Notes: generated from the sequence alone by a model not told the origin. Positions 16,602-26,422 are shown, numbered from the stretch's first letter. The stretch is DNA of 26,422 bases from Bacteroides_D sp963546395 (GCA_963546395.1 CAUUMS010000020.1:1-26422), one strand, 5' to 3'. Numbers and translations: made by a program.

Positions 16602-19600
16602 CTACTCCTTCACCAGGCGGATGGTACGTGAACGTCCCTGCTCATCCCAAAGGCGCAGGAGATACATCCCGCTCGGCAGGTTGGCGGTGTGCAACACCAT
16701 TTCCGGATCCTGTGAGTGCATGTGCGACAGGAGCACGGCACCCGTGGCTGAGATCAGCTGGATGCGGGTAACACCCTCAAGGCCACGAACCGTCAGCTGG
16801 GCACCGAACGGGTTCGGCGCAGCGGTAACAGCCCCTAGCAACGATGTTCCAACCTCACTCATCGGTGGCGTAGGCGGAACCGGGGTCTCCTTGGCCTTGA
16901 ATGTGGCTTCAATTACCACATCGCCGCTGACTGTGAACTCTGCCCCCGATGTGACATCCGCACCATTCGCCTTGAGCGTAGCAAGCTCAAAGCCATTCTC
17001 CGGCGTAGCCGTTATGATGACCTTAGAACCATTGGCAACCTTGACCCCGGTGGCTAGCTCCTTGCCATTGCTGGTGACCGTAAGGGCCCCATGCTCCGGC
17101 TTGGCAAACGTCACCGTATAGTAGGCCTTGATGGGAGCCCAGGCAGCGTACAGCGTCAGCTCGCCCGTCACCGGGGTGGCGAAGTTGTACAGCTGGCTAA
17201 ACTTCGCATCGGTATACCACCCGTCGAAACGGAAGCCCTCCTGCTCCGGATCGGCCGGCTTAGTAGCGGCCTGGCCAGAACGCACCGATTGAGCATCCAC
17301 GGAAGAGCCACCGTTGGACTCGAAGGTCACCTTGTGGAACACCTCGCTCCAGACGGCATACAGCGGGATAACCGTGGCATCAATCTCTGAGAGATTCTTG
17401 ACGCTCGCCCCATCGGCATAGGCAACCTCCGTGGAGGTCGCAGCCAGGGCCCAGCCCGCAAAGGAGTAAGTATCACGTACGAACTGGTTCATCGTGATCG
17501 GGGTCTCTGTCCCGTACTCGATAGTCTGGTCGTACATGGAGCCCCACCCCTTCGTGGGATCGAAGTGTAGGGTGTACGTGTTCGGTGCCCACTTCGCATG
17601 AAGCTCTATGTCGGCATTCACAGAGGCATTGAAATCGTACTCCGTAGCGTACTCCGCATCAGCATACCACCGCACGAAGGTATACCCAGTGCGCGTGGGA
17701 TCAACCGGCTTGGAGGCCTTCTGACCATCTACCACCTTCTGCGCAGCTACCTCGCTCCCCTCGTGCGAGTTGAAGGTCACATTACGCATTGTGGGAGTCC
17801 CAGCAACCCACTGCGCGTAGAGCTTCAGATCGGCCCCCTCGGTGTCGTGCAAGTTCATCACAGAGACCCCATCGTTGTACTGCACAGCACCTGATGCGCT
17901 CAGGGCCCAACCTACGAAGGTGAAGCCACTGCGGGTAAACTTGTTCGCAGGCAACGACTGAGGCTCATCGTAGCGCATCGCCAGAGCCTCCATGCTACCA
18001 CCGCCACTATTGGCATCGAAAGAGATGGTGTAGGTCATGGGAGTCCACTTGGCATAGAGCACGAGGCCCGACGTGATTTCCGTATCGAAGTCGAATGCTG
18101 AGGTACACGCCCTATCCGTACACCACTGGGCAAACTTGTAGCCCTTCCGTATTGGTTGGGCAGGCGCAACCACCTTGGCTCCCTGCTTCACGTGGACATC
18201 AGGCACAGGGCTTCCGCCCATGGCATCGAAACGCACCTGTAGGAACTGCGATTCGCCGAAGTACGCAACGTAGGTGGCACTCGCCGAGACGGCGGTTAGA
18301 GCTAGCTCAGGAGATGTCTCCCCGTTGCTCCAGCGCAAGAACTGATGCCCGGCCTCTGGCACGGCAGTGACAACCTCGGCATTTCCGCCATCCGCAACAC
18401 GCTGAAGAGCCGAGCCCGTAATGGAGCCACCCTTAGATGAGGCGAACACTAGCGTATGCTCGATGGGGGCAAAGGCAACCTCTAGTTGAATATCCTGCCC
18501 ACCTACAAGCAACCTGTAGAGCTTGGACGAGGAGATAGGCATTGCGTTCCCATTCACCTTGACCGAGGCCAACTGGTAGCCCCTGTCGGGAACGACCTTC
18601 AAGAGCAGCGAACTACCCTCAGGACACTGATCCCCGCTAGCCAGTACCGTTCCGTCAGCCCTCGTGAGCGTAAAGCTCCCATGCTCAGCCGGAGCAAAGG
18701 TCACCGTGCGATGCGTGAGACGCTCGAACTCAGCGGTAATCGTGAGCTCTGAACGCACATTCAGCTCCTTGCGTGATGGCTCAGTCTTCCCATCGTTCCA
18801 CTTCGCAAAGCGGTACCCAAACAGCGGCTTTGCCGTCACAAAGGCTCCGTCCTCACCCTCTGCCACACGCTGCAAGGAGAGTCCTTCGATGATCCCGCCC
18901 TCCTGCGCTGTGTACTGAACATCGGAGACTGTAGAGCTCAGGGTACGGGCAAAAATGGCCCGGGCTATCACAAAGTGATCATCCTGGCGGGTGGCCTCAG
19001 CAACCCCATCAGACCAAGTCACAAAGCGATACCCAGCATTGGGCTTCGCCACCACCTGAGGCCCTTTCTCCCCAGTCTGACGCACCGCTGGCAACGACTC
19101 TTGGCACTCGACAGTCCCCCCCTCATCGGCCACATACATGACCTTGTAGCTGGTGACGGTCTGGGTCTCTACCCTCACGTTGTCGAATAGGAAGGCAAAA
19201 TCCCATGTGTGCTGGTAGCGCCATTTGAATCGGATCGAATTAGCACCCGAGAGCTGACTACGCTGAATGGTCAAGCTGACCGGTTTAGCCTCCATGGCAT
19301 CGTCCGTATGGATGCGCAGCAGCTGAATCCAGTTCACACCATCGACAGTGTAGTAGGTGAAGATCCCTTCCGTGTCGTGCACCCCAATGCTGATGGTCTT
19401 GTACTTGTACTCGTAGGCAAGCGTAATATCGCCAGAGCTCTTAGTGAGATCAATCCAGGGGGTCATCAGCTCAGCCAAGACAAGACGATCTGGGCCGGTC
19501 TTCTGCGAATTGATGGAGACGAAATTCCCATCACCAATGACACCCAGCTGCCCCACATGGTGCGAACCAAAGACCCAGGCACCATTACCGGTGCGATCCC

Positions 19601-22600
19601 GGTTAAGCCACCCCTCTGGGGCATGCTCATAGGCATTGAAATTCTCACGGTACGGCAGCTCACGGTCGAGAGTGAACTGGGCATACAGAATCTGATCGTG
19701 CGATACGTTGTCATCCGTACGAGTTGCAGTCTCTACACCATCACTCCACGTGATGAAATGGTACCCTGGATCAGCAGTTGCCGTCACCGTCACAGGGCCC
19801 GTGGGGTGAACTACGTGCTCTGTCTCTCCTTCCACCTTCCCGCCAGGTAAGGCCTTGTAGGTGATGGTGGGAGAGATGACCACGAAGTTTGCCGTAACAT
19901 TGATAGAGGCCTCTACGTCTGCATCAGTCCTCGGATTATCGCTCTTCCCATCGCTCCATTTGTCAAATCGGTAGCCAAGAGCAGGAGCTGCTAGCACTGG
20001 CTTACCAGTGCCCTTCCTGGGCAGATTTTGCACCGTCTCACCAAGCAGGCTACCATTAGCACCAGCCGTGTAGCGTAGCTCTATCTCAAGACGCACAAGC
20101 TGAATGGTAATGGCCTCACCATCCTTAGTGGCCTTCCACTGCCCTTTGTAGGGGCTATACCCATCCTTGCTCACTACGAACACATATTCGATGAGCGACT
20201 TCGGATCGTACGGCAGCGGTATAGATACCTTGCCATCGTTACCCGTGCGGAAGTGGGCGGCATTAATCCTCACCAGGGCTCCCTCCAGTGGGGTTGCACC
20301 ATCCAGGATCGTCAGCGTGAGCTTTGGCATATCCTTGGCTTCCACTGTAACCTTGCCCTCGCCAGGAGTAATCTCGTAATTCTGCCAACGGATCACAGCT
20401 GTTGAATTCGGCTTCCAGGCATGTTCTCCTGCGGCCAAATAGCCGTTGCCATCCCACTGGGTAGCCCCCTGATAGAACTTGTAGGTCACCTTGCTCTCCA
20501 CCACTGAATCGAGCTTTGCCTTCTCCCACGAATTGGCCACCCAGCTGTACTGGTAAGCGAGTTTCGGCGGTGGTGTAGCAAAATCCATCTTCGCCGCCAC
20601 GGGCGTTACCACAATGGAGCGTGGCTTCACCTCTACCTGCGCTTCCTGACGTTCCGTGGGCCCATACGTCGAGTTCCCCTCCTGCCAGTAAGTAATGCGT
20701 GCCGTGCCCACCTTACGAGCATATGCCACCCCAGCATTCAGCGAAAGCACATCGTTGTCCGACGAGATGGTCTGCACAGGCAGGCCCGATGAAGCACGAA
20801 GTTGTAGGTCGGCCTGCTCCCCGTAGTTCATGCTGGCGGGAATATTCGCATGCTCGATGGTCTGCTGACGCCCCACGCGCACCGAGTAGCGGTTTGCCTG
20901 AACCTTATTCGCAGATACAACCTCTAGAACGGCTGGCTGGCGAAGGTCAATGTACATTTTTCCGGATTCGAATGGCTGTCCGTGGTAGTACACCGAGGCT
21001 CCTTCTGAAGTCGTGTACGATAGACGCACCGCTGCCAAATCGTTTACACCTGGCAAGGCAAATGACACGTTCTGCGAAATGGGTGCCTTCTGCACATCAT
21101 CCTCCGTCAGGCGGGGATTGTGAGCCTTCAGTGCAGCCAGCGAGAGGAACTCACATGCCTCAGACTTGTCGTACTCAGCCGTGAGCGTGTAGGGGGTCTC
21201 GTACTTACGCCCAAAGACCTCCACATCCTGCGGTACGAGCTGCACAGGCCCATTCGAGAAATCGAAGCTGGTATCATCCGTTACCGGCTGCCCATTGTAG
21301 GTAAACTTGGCAAGAGGCCAGTTCGGGTGAATGGTCAGCTTCACACTCTTCAGGTTAGCCCCCTGGCGCATCCACACCTTAACCTGACCATCCTTCCCGA
21401 TATCGGCAGTCTTAGTCTGGCCCTCAGCATCTATCGCATTGATGAGATGCGAGGTCGATATCCATGCGCAGTTGTCACCCTCAGCGTAACGCTCGGTCTT
21501 CACGTGCGCATAATGCTCGCCCGACATAGCCAGGCGGTTGCCCGGCCCTTCATCCAGTGAGTACTCGGCCACCAGTCCATCTGCCGCAGTGAACTCGCCA
21601 CGGCAGTGCCTGTACATGTACTTGCGTATCTGCTCCTCAGTGCGGGCACGGTTCCAGACTCGAATCTCATCGATCGCCCCCTCCAAGCCATTAGCCACAA
21701 GGAGATGCGATTTGGGCAGATGCTGCACCTTGTCATTCCCCTTCACCGTCAGAGGCACCGATTTACCATCGACGTACACCGTGACCTCCTTCTTAGTCCC
21801 AGTGCGGGAGGCAACCACCACAGCTATATGGTGCCAAACGCCTGGGGTGATTACATCGGATTCGGTGTGGAACAGGCGACGCTCATTGATGAGCACCAGC
21901 AGCGAGTTGCGGGGAGCCACCTTCGAGCCTGGACGATCGAACATCGTTACCACCACACCCTTACCCAGGAAGAGGTTATTCAACGAGGTCGGGCGTAGGT
22001 TCACCCAGGCCTCATAGGTCACCGTCCGTAGATCCACGCCGCCTAGCGTGCCGCAGTCTATCACCTCTGCCGTCTTCGAATCCTCACGGAAATTCAGGGC
22101 GTAGAAGTTCTCTGGCCCAGGGATTACCGAGTAAACCGGCGACTCCAGCTCATCGTTAGCCGTATTGTCATCACCTTCCACGGCAACACGGATTCGGTGT
22201 AGCCCCACGGACGACAGGTCAACTTTCTGCTCGAAAATGTACTCAACCGAATCGAAAGCTGGCACGACCATCTGGGCCATCTCACGAACCGGCTGGCGAT
22301 CATCTATCGTCATCGTCAGCCACCCAATCTCTCTGTCAGAGGCGGCACGGTTAGCGATCCAGACCTTCACCGTCTCCTGCTCGGTAAGCTGCATAGCACT
22401 GCGTGCCACAATAGCCGCTGGAGCCAAATCACCCTTTACCGGATTAGCACCCTCGAGCAGGTTTATCGTAAGATCCACCATGTTACCCGAGGACTGAATG
22501 CGTGAGCACGGCTCAGAGTAGGCCATATGGGACGTGGCCATCCTCAGACGAACCTTACCGGTCACAGCATCCGACGGGATCTTAATGGTCATGTGGTAAT

Positions 22601-25600
22601 GGGTACGTCCCGCCTCAGGCTCTAGCTCCGTGAGCTCGGTGTCCGTATCAAACTCGCCATCATTATTCCAGTCCACCCAGGCCCAAATGCGGAAGTTGCC
22701 CGGCTCGCTGAACTTATCCGTGCTCACGAACAGATCACCCCGTCCCGACTCGCGGTACATCGTGAACTCCGTGTCGGTCGCATAGTCATGTGAGGGGTAC
22801 GTGTAGCTCTCCTGGTCAACGGGCAGCGTCCATTGCAGCTCCGCATCTCGCACCCCAAGGATGCAATCCCCGTAACGACCATACACCCGATCGTTACAGT
22901 AGCGGTCATTCATCACCCGGGTTGACAACGTGTTGTCTGACACCTTGAAGTCTGCACTACGAATCGTTGCCGTAAGCTTAGCCCAGCGAGCCACCTTCAG
23001 GTCGGCCATGCGCTTGAACGTGTAGCTCACCTCAGCCTGTGGGGCAATGCTAGGTATCACCTCCTGCGTCCACTCATCGGATCCATTCAGGCTATACGCC
23101 ACCTGGGTATTCGTCAGCTCACGCCCAGAGAGGTTACGCACTTTGATGACTATCGGCACCTTGCCATCAGCGTGGAACTTTTGGTCAGTCCCCACGCTCA
23201 CCAGCTCGTAGAGATTCACTGGTTCTACCTCACGTACCTCAGCCACCCATCCAGCAGCCGAATTGGCAGCATCCGAACGGAAATACACCGCCAACGATCC
23301 GTCAGGGTTCTGCGACATGTACGTCACAGGCTCCTTCAGCGTCCCTGTCAGGATAGCCTCGGGTTGATATGAATTAGGAATCTCCCAGTTCTCCTGCTTG
23401 TAGCTCGTGAACACACCCAGAAGATCCTTATTCTTTTCGCTCTCAAAGCTCTTGAATGTAATCTCCACAACATGCCCCGGCTTGCTCGGCAGGAAATGCA
23501 CTGTCGAGCCCTGGATGTTAGGATAGTCCCCGCCTATCCCACCGGCATCCGTGTACACGAAAGAGCGTTCTACGCGCTTCACGGCCAGCGGATCCGACGG
23601 GAATGTCCCCAGGTACCCTGTTATCGCCTGGCTAAATGGGTGCGGGTACGTCTTGCCAAAGTTCACCACGATCGCACTCTTCTTGTTGTTCGTGGCATCC
23701 TTATCGTGCGCATCGATCACCTCCATCACCACATCGAATCGCTTCCCTAGCGGATCGCTAGACGAGAAGTCAATCGGCTTGGGCAGATGGAGCAGCTTGC
23801 GCTCAAACGGCTTCAGCGTAGGCAATGTAAGGTAGTTGGCTGCATCCTCATTCACCTGGTAGCGGAGCTTCGCCCCCTCCACCGTCCGGTAGCCATCGTT
23901 GAACAGCATCACGCCCACCGTCTCCTCGCCCAAATTGGCCGCACTCTTAGGTACGCTGATGCTAAGCAGCTTGAGATCTGACTCCTTCTCTGGCACGTAG
24001 ATTTTCACCCGGTCGATAAAGATCTTATCCACGTACTGGATCCTAGCCGCGTAGTACATGTCTACCGTGATCTTCTGCCCCGCAAACCTCGTCAGGTCGT
24101 AGTACGACGGGGTATCTCCCGACACCGCCGCAATGGCTATGGTCGCATTGTCCATATCGTGCAGCGTCTCCCCATTCACCTCTACCTTGAACACCGAGTG
24201 GAGGGGATCCCCCTTGAACCGTTGACGCTTCTCGATAGCCAGTATCACCGTCTTGCCAGCAACGCCCGTGAGGTCTACGTCGCACATGCGCAGGCGTATC
24301 CCATTGGCATTCTGCTCGGGCTTAAACTCCTTCGGGAACTGCCCCACCGGCCAAATATCTTTGCTCGCATTGTACTTGGCCATGATGTTCAGGACATGCG
24401 ATCCACTCGGATACGAGGCACCTGACTGCTCGCGGTAGTAAGGATCCAGGCCAAATTGCAGATTGTTCGCAGAGTCTATCTGGATGTACTGCGAGGGATA
24501 ATTCACAAACGTCTCATCCAAGAGCACCCCTGATGTCCGCTTAGCGATGGGGGTCGTATTCCTCATGAGCCGAGCCACAGCCCGCTCACTCTCTATCCCG
24601 TCGGGCCCAACAGCCCGCACGGTGAATACATTCTGCTGATCAGAGCTAATGTCTTTAGGCTGTAGCTTATAGGAGAGCGTGCTAGCCTCCGCCTGGCCTA
24701 TCACGTCATACGTCCCAGCTGGCACATTCGCCTTGAGGATCTTGTACCCTTGCACCGGTTCTGGTACCCCATCCCAGGCAATCTCCCAGCCAGCCGAGGA
24801 GCAGTCTGCCGCCTTCAGCCGCACATTCTTCGGGGCAGGCATAATGGTGAAGGGCGCATCGCTCTCATCCATGGCATCCGCCATCCGAAGTCGGATCTTA
24901 GCCTTACCCGTAGGCTTCGCCTGAGCCGGAATCGTAATCGTAGCGCAATTTTTGCTCACCCCCTCAACAAGGGTCGTGTAGGTAGCCCCGCCATCCAGAC
25001 TAATGTCGATGCTCACCGGCTGGTAGATCTTATCCCACATCACCTTGCAGGGTTCCCCAGGCTCATACACCTCGCCGCCATTAGGCGATGTCAGATGCAG
25101 GGCTGAGCTCTCGAAGTACCATGTCAGCACGTAATCCTGCCTTGCGGAGACCACCCGCGAGGGAAGAACCGATATATTACACAGACCAGCGGTGGGATTC
25201 TCAATCGTAATCTGCTCAATGTTGTTAAGCCTATCCACCCCGCGTACTGCACTCTTGCGAGGGCTCTTCGGATCGAGCACCCAGGGCAGGTAGCGTTTAC
25301 CCGCTAGCTCAAGCTGTAGGTCGAGGTCGTTGATCAGGGCCGGTTCACGATATGCGTACTCCTTAGCCGATACCGTGTCATTCCACGTGATCATCACCCG
25401 CAGACGGGCTGTCCCCGCAGGCACCTGTATTGCATGCGTCCGGGCGGGATCCTTAGCCCGTAGTGGCTCGCCATGCACATACCACCCCTTCTCTAGGCTC
25501 TCCACGGCGCGCTCCCCGTTCAGCACCCCGTAGCCGTACACGTAGTCTGGCCCCCAACGGCCAGCATCATCTGCCGTGTTGGCTATCAGTGCGCGTAGTA

Positions 25601-26422
25601 GGGCCGATGGCGGCTCCGCCCCGTTGTGCAGCTGGTGATATCGCTCGGTGATGAGGGCTAGCGTCCCCGTCGTAGCGGGGCAGGCCATCGACGTACCAGA
25701 CATCTCCTCGTAGCTATTCGGGGAGACGCACGAGTACACATTCTCGCCCATTGCGGAAATCGTGGGAGCCAGGCGGCCGTCATCATGCGGGCCCCAGCTG
25801 CTGAAATTGGTCATCCCCCCATTCTCATTGAGAGCCCCCACGTAGATGATATTCTTAGCTCGACGAACGATCGTTCCGTAGTAAAGACCGCATTCGCCCG
25901 CATCATTCCCCGCGGCGTACACAAGGGTCAGCGTGGGGATGCGCTGCGTCAAAGCATCCATCGTCAAATCGGCCCCCGTGGCATCATAGCTGAGCTGATC
26001 GAGGTAGCGGCAGAGATTCCCCAGGGCCGGGCCATACGAGTTCTGCGTGAGGGAGATCCCGAACTGGCGTTGCGCCTCTAGCATCTCCTCATGCTCACGC
26101 TTCCCGTTGCGCTGCTTATTGAAGTTGTAGGTGTAGAGCGTCGCATTGGGAGCCATACCCCGAGCCTTCGGGTCTAGCAAGCCTGCGCCGGCCACTGTTC
26201 CCGACACATGCATTCCGTGGCTACCGCTACTCTTAACCGTCGTCTCGAATTCCTGGATGTGCAAGCGGTTCCCGTAATCCACGTGGTACTCCACGTTGCC
26301 ATCCCACACCCCCACTTTCACCCCGCGCCCCGAGAGGCCGCGGCCGCCTAGTGAGGTGGCCTTCTGAAGCACATTGGACCGGTTTAGGATACGCGACCGA
26401 TAGTTGTACAGCTCCTGATGGG
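16602..26422 (-). CDS. Giant S8 (subtilisin-like) serine protease-adhesin 3 with T9SS sorting domain, 5' end beyond window
   Basis: The frame is open from the right edge (first full codon at 26420) to the TAG at 16602, giving 3272 residues. Residues before the internal GTG at 26372 align with the paralogues (LYNYRSRILNRSNVL), so that codon is not the start; about 204 residues (signal peptide and most of the propeptide) lie outside. S8 residues, numbered from the edge: Asp40 (GVWDGN), His68 (HGMHVSG), Asn172 (AAGND), Ser244 (SGTSMACP). The order then matches protease 2: P-like, Ig-like, FN3, jelly roll, CARDB-like, CUB-like, GEVED (about 22560-22790), LamG (about 21540-22115), cadherin-like, Big/MBG-like, PEGA-like (20100-20335), two BRD units, adhesin-type jelly roll (19160-19665), four BRD units. 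It differs in five Listeria-Bacteroides repeats (17130-18245) and a final BRD before the sorting domain, which ends RLVKE. Predicted secreted or surface protease-adhesin; substrate unknown. Confidence 0.94.
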   Translation of the reverse strand, partial: HQELYNYRSRILNRSNVLQKATSLGGRGLSGRGVKVGVWDGNVEYHVDYGNRLHIQEFETTVKSSGSHGMHVSGTVAGAGLLDPKARGMAPNATLYTYNFNKQRNGKREHEEMLEAQRQFGISLTQNSYGPALGNLCRYLDQLSYDATGADLTMDALTQRIPTLTLVYAAGNDAGECGLYYGTIVRRAKNIIYVGALNENGGMTNFSSWGPHDDGRLAPTISAMGENVYSCVSPNSYEEMSGTSMACPATTGTLALITERYHQLHNGAEPPSALLRALIANTADDAGRWGPDYVYGYGVLNGERAVESLEKGWYVHGEPLRAKDPARTHAIQVPAGTARLRVMITWNDTVSAKEYAYREPALINDLDLQLELAGKRYLPWVLDPKSPRKSAVRGVDRLNNIEQITIENPTAGLCNISVLPSRVVSARQDYVLTWYFESSALHLTSPNGGEVYEPGEPCKVMWDKIYQPVSIDISLDGGATYTTLVEGVSKNCATITIPAQAKPTGKAKIRLRMADAMDESDAPFTIMPAPKNVRLKAADCSSAGWEIAWDGVPEPVQGYKILKANVPAGTYDVIGQAEASTLSYKLQPKDISSDQQNVFTVRAVGPDGIESERAVARLMRNTTPIAKRTSGVLLDETFVNYPSQYIQIDSANNLQFGLDPYYREQSGASYPSGSHVLNIMAKYNASKDIWPVGQFPKEFKPEQNANGIRLRMCDVDLTGVAGKTVILAIEKRQRFKGDPLHSVFKVEVNGETLHDMDNATIAIAAVSGDTPSYYDLTRFAGQKITVDMYYAARIQYVDKIFIDRVKIYVPEKESDLKLLSISVPKSAANLGEETVGVMLFNDGYRTVEGAKLRYQVNEDAANYLTLPTLKPFERKLLHLPKPIDFSSSDPLGKRFDVVMEVIDAHDKDATNNKKSAIVVNFGKTYPHPFSQAITGYLGTFPSDPLAVKRVERSFVYTDAGGIGGDYPNIQGSTVHFLPSKPGHVVEITFKSFESEKNKDLLGVFTSYKQENWEIPNSYQPEAILTGTLKEPVTYMSQNPDGSLAVYFRSDAANSAAGWVAEVREVEPVNLYELVSVGTDQKFHADGKVPIVIKVRNLSGRELTNTQVAYSLNGSDEWTQEVIPSIAPQAEVSYTFKRMADLKVARWAKLTATIRSADFKVSDNTLSTRVMNDRYCNDRVYGRYGDCILGVRDAELQWTLPVDQESYTYPSHDYATDTEFTMYRESGRGDLFVSTDKFSEPGNFRIWAWVDWNNDGEFDTDTELTELEPEAGRTHYHMTIKIPSDAVTGKVRLRMATSHMAYSEPCSRIQSSGNMVDLTINLLEGANPVKGDLAPAAIVARSAMQLTEQETVKVWIANRAASDREIGWLTMTIDDRQPVREMAQMVVPAFDSVEYIFEQKVDLSSVGLHRIRVAVEGDDNTANDELESPVYSVIPGPENFYALNFREDSKTAEVIDCGTLGGVDLRTVTYEAWVNLRPTSLNNLFLGKGVVVTMFDRPGSKVAPRNSLLVLINERRLFHTESDVITPGVWHHIAVVVASRTGTKKEVTVYVDGKSVPLTVKGNDKVQHLPKSHLLVANGLEGAIDEIRVWNRARTEEQIRKYMYRHCRGEFTAADGLVAEYSLDEGPGNRLAMSGEHYAHVKTERYAEGDNCAWISTSHLINAIDAEGQTKTADIGKDGQVKVWMRQGANLKSVKLTIHPNWPLAKFTYNGQPVTDDTSFDFSNGPVQLVPQDVEVFGRKYETPYTLTAEYDKSEACEFLSLAALKAHNPRLTEDDVQKAPISQNVSFALPGVNDLAAVRLSYTTSEGASVYYHGQPFESGKMYIDLRQPAVLEVVSANKVQANRYSVRVGRQQTIEHANIPASMNYGEQADLQLRASSGLPVQTISSDNDVLSLNAGVAYARKVGTARITYWQEGNSTYGPTERQEAQVEVKPRSIVVTPVAAKMDFATPPPKLAYQYSWVANSWEKAKLDSVVESKVTYKFYQGATQWDGNGYLAAGEHAWKPNSTAVIRWQNYEITPGEGKVTVEAKDMPKLTLTILDGATPLEGALVRINAAHFRTGNDGKVSIPLPYDPKSLIEYVFVVSKDGYSPYKGQWKATKDGEAITIQLVRLEIELRYTAGANGSLLGETVQNLPRKGTGKPVLAAPALGYRFDKWSDGKSDNPRTDADVEASINVTANFVVISPTITYKALPGGKVEGETEHVVHPTGPVTVTATADPGYHFITWSDGVETATRTDDNVSHDQILYAQFTLDRELPYRENFNAYEHAPEGWLNRDRTGNGAWVFGSHHVGQLGVIGDGNFVSINSQKTGPDRLVLAELMTPWIDLTKSSGDITLAYEYKYKTISIGVHDTEGIFTYYTVDGVNWIQLLRIHTDDAMEAKPVSLTIQRSQLSGANSIRFKWRYQHTWDFAFLFDNVRVETQTVTSYKVMYVADEGGTVECQESLPAVRQTGEKGPQVVAKPNAGYRFVTWSDGVAEATRQDDHFVIARAIFARTLSSTVSDVQYTAQEGGIIEGLSLQRVAEGEDGAFVTAKPLFGYRFAKWNDGKTEPSRKELNVRSELTITAEFERLTHRTVTFAPAEHGSFTLTRADGTVLASGDQCPEGSSLLLKVVPDRGYQLASVKVNGNAMPISSSKLYRLLVGGQDIQLEVAFAPIEHTLVFASSKGGSITGSALQRVADGGNAEVVTAVPEAGHQFLRWSNGETSPELALTAVSASATYVAYFGESQFLQVRFDAMGGSPVPDVHVKQGAKVVAPAQPIRKGYKFAQWCTDRACTSAFDFDTEITSGLVLYAKWTPMTYTISFDANSGGGSMEALAMRYDEPQSLPANKFTRSGFTFVGWALSASGAVQYNDGVSVMNLHDTEGADLKLYAQWVAGTPTMRNVTFNSHEGSEVAAQKVVDGQKASKPVDPTRTGYTFVRWYADAEYATEYDFNASVNADIELHAKWAPNTYTLHFDPTKGWGSMYDQTIEYGTETPITMNQFVRDTYSFAGWALAATSTEVAYADGASVKNLSEIDATVIPLYAVWSEVFHKVTFESNGGSSVDAQSVRSGQAATKPADPEQEGFRFDGWYTDAKFSQLYNFATPVTGELTLYAAWAPIKAYYTVTFAKPEHGALTVTSNGKELATGVKVANGSKVIITATPENGFELATLKANGADVTSGAEFTVSGDVVIEATFKAKETPVPPTPPMSEVGTSLLGAVTAAPNPFGAQLTVRGLEGVTRIQLISATGAVLLSHMHSQDPEMVLHTANLPSGMYLLRLWDEQGRSRTIRLVKE
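16605..16850 (-). other. T9SS type A C-terminal sorting domain of protease 3
   Basis: The final ~80 residues follow a Pro-rich linker (VPPTPPM) and show AAPNPF, the IQLISATGAVLLS core, LPSGMYLLRL and a basic/charged end (RLVKE), the usual type IX sorting signal. The codons are part of the 16602-26422 gene. Confidence 0.88.
17130..18245 (-). repeat. Five Listeria-Bacteroides (Flg_new/InlB B-type) repeats, alternating A-B-A-B-A
   Basis: Within protease 3, five beta-grasp-like units follow one another. A-type units (about 70 aa) carry a WYTDAKF-type motif and an -Y-F/-F-F hydrophobic strap (18040-18245, 17580-17785, 17130-17343). B-type units (about 80 aa) carry GWALSASG or GWALAATS followed by YNDG/YADG-SV-NL (17790-18036, 17345-17580). 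All end in a LYA-W-type strand. Family knowledge: these repeats form elongated stalks in surface adhesins. Protease 2 has none. Confidence 0.8.

Noticed and set aside
17130..18245. CRISPR or DNA tandem repeat suggested by the periodic sequence.
   Set aside because: The periodicity is at protein level (about 70-80 residues) and the DNA copies have diverged; there are no short identical direct repeats with spacers.
19209..19850. Plus-strand open frame of 213 codons opposite protease 3.
   Set aside because: It is antisense to the adhesin-type jelly roll and BRD codons; no domain or ribosome-binding site was seen.
16602..26372. GTG at 26372 as the start of protease 3.
   Set aside because: The frame continues upstream to the window edge and the extra residues align with the paralogues before the S8 domain; a start there would also lack signal peptide and propeptide.

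Overview
The window looks like GC-rich Bacteroidota DNA, most like an oral or animal-associated Porphyromonas-type species. The reasons are two giant exported proteins that end in the C-terminal sorting domain of the type IX secretion system (T9SS), a gingipain/hemagglutinin-like 'cleaved adhesin' fold, GEVED, CUB-like and Listeria-Bacteroides repeat modules, and small DUF4190-like membrane proteins. The genus is inferred; the phylum is well supported.

Almost all of the 26.4 kb is taken up by three paralogous, multi-domain subtilisin (S8) proteases. Protease 1 (minus strand, 1-5262) starts inside the window and runs off the left edge in its LamG domain; 1754 residues are visible. Protease 2 (plus strand, 5950-15609, 3219 aa) is complete and is divergent from protease 1. 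Protease 3 (minus strand, 16602 to the right edge) has 3272 visible residues and lacks only its signal peptide and most of its propeptide. Proteases 1 and 2 are collinear almost residue for residue over the shared 1750 aa, with the catalytic Asp at residue 244 in both.

Region by region: 5263-5949 is a divergent intergenic region with a strong 14-bp-arm inverted repeat flanked by heptamer copies, and is the likely control region for proteases 1 and 2. 15610-16601 separates proteases 2 and 3. It holds an intact DUF4190-like membrane protein, a truncated and probably frameshifted paralogue of it, a possible Bacteroidota-type promoter for the pair, and a strong intrinsic terminator for protease 3.

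The shared plan is signal peptide, propeptide, S8 protease, P-like jelly roll, Ig-like and FN3 domains, jelly roll, CARDB-like, CUB-like, CARDB-like, GEVED, CARDB-like, LamG. In the two proteins whose tails are visible this continues with cadherin-like, Big/MBG and PEGA/CnaB-like domains, bacterial repeat (BRD) domains around an adhesin-type jelly roll, and the T9SS sorting domain. By analogy with gingipains these are probably surface-attached or secreted protease-adhesins acting on host proteins or glycans; that role is inferred. I saw no RNA gene, CRISPR array or intact mobile element.
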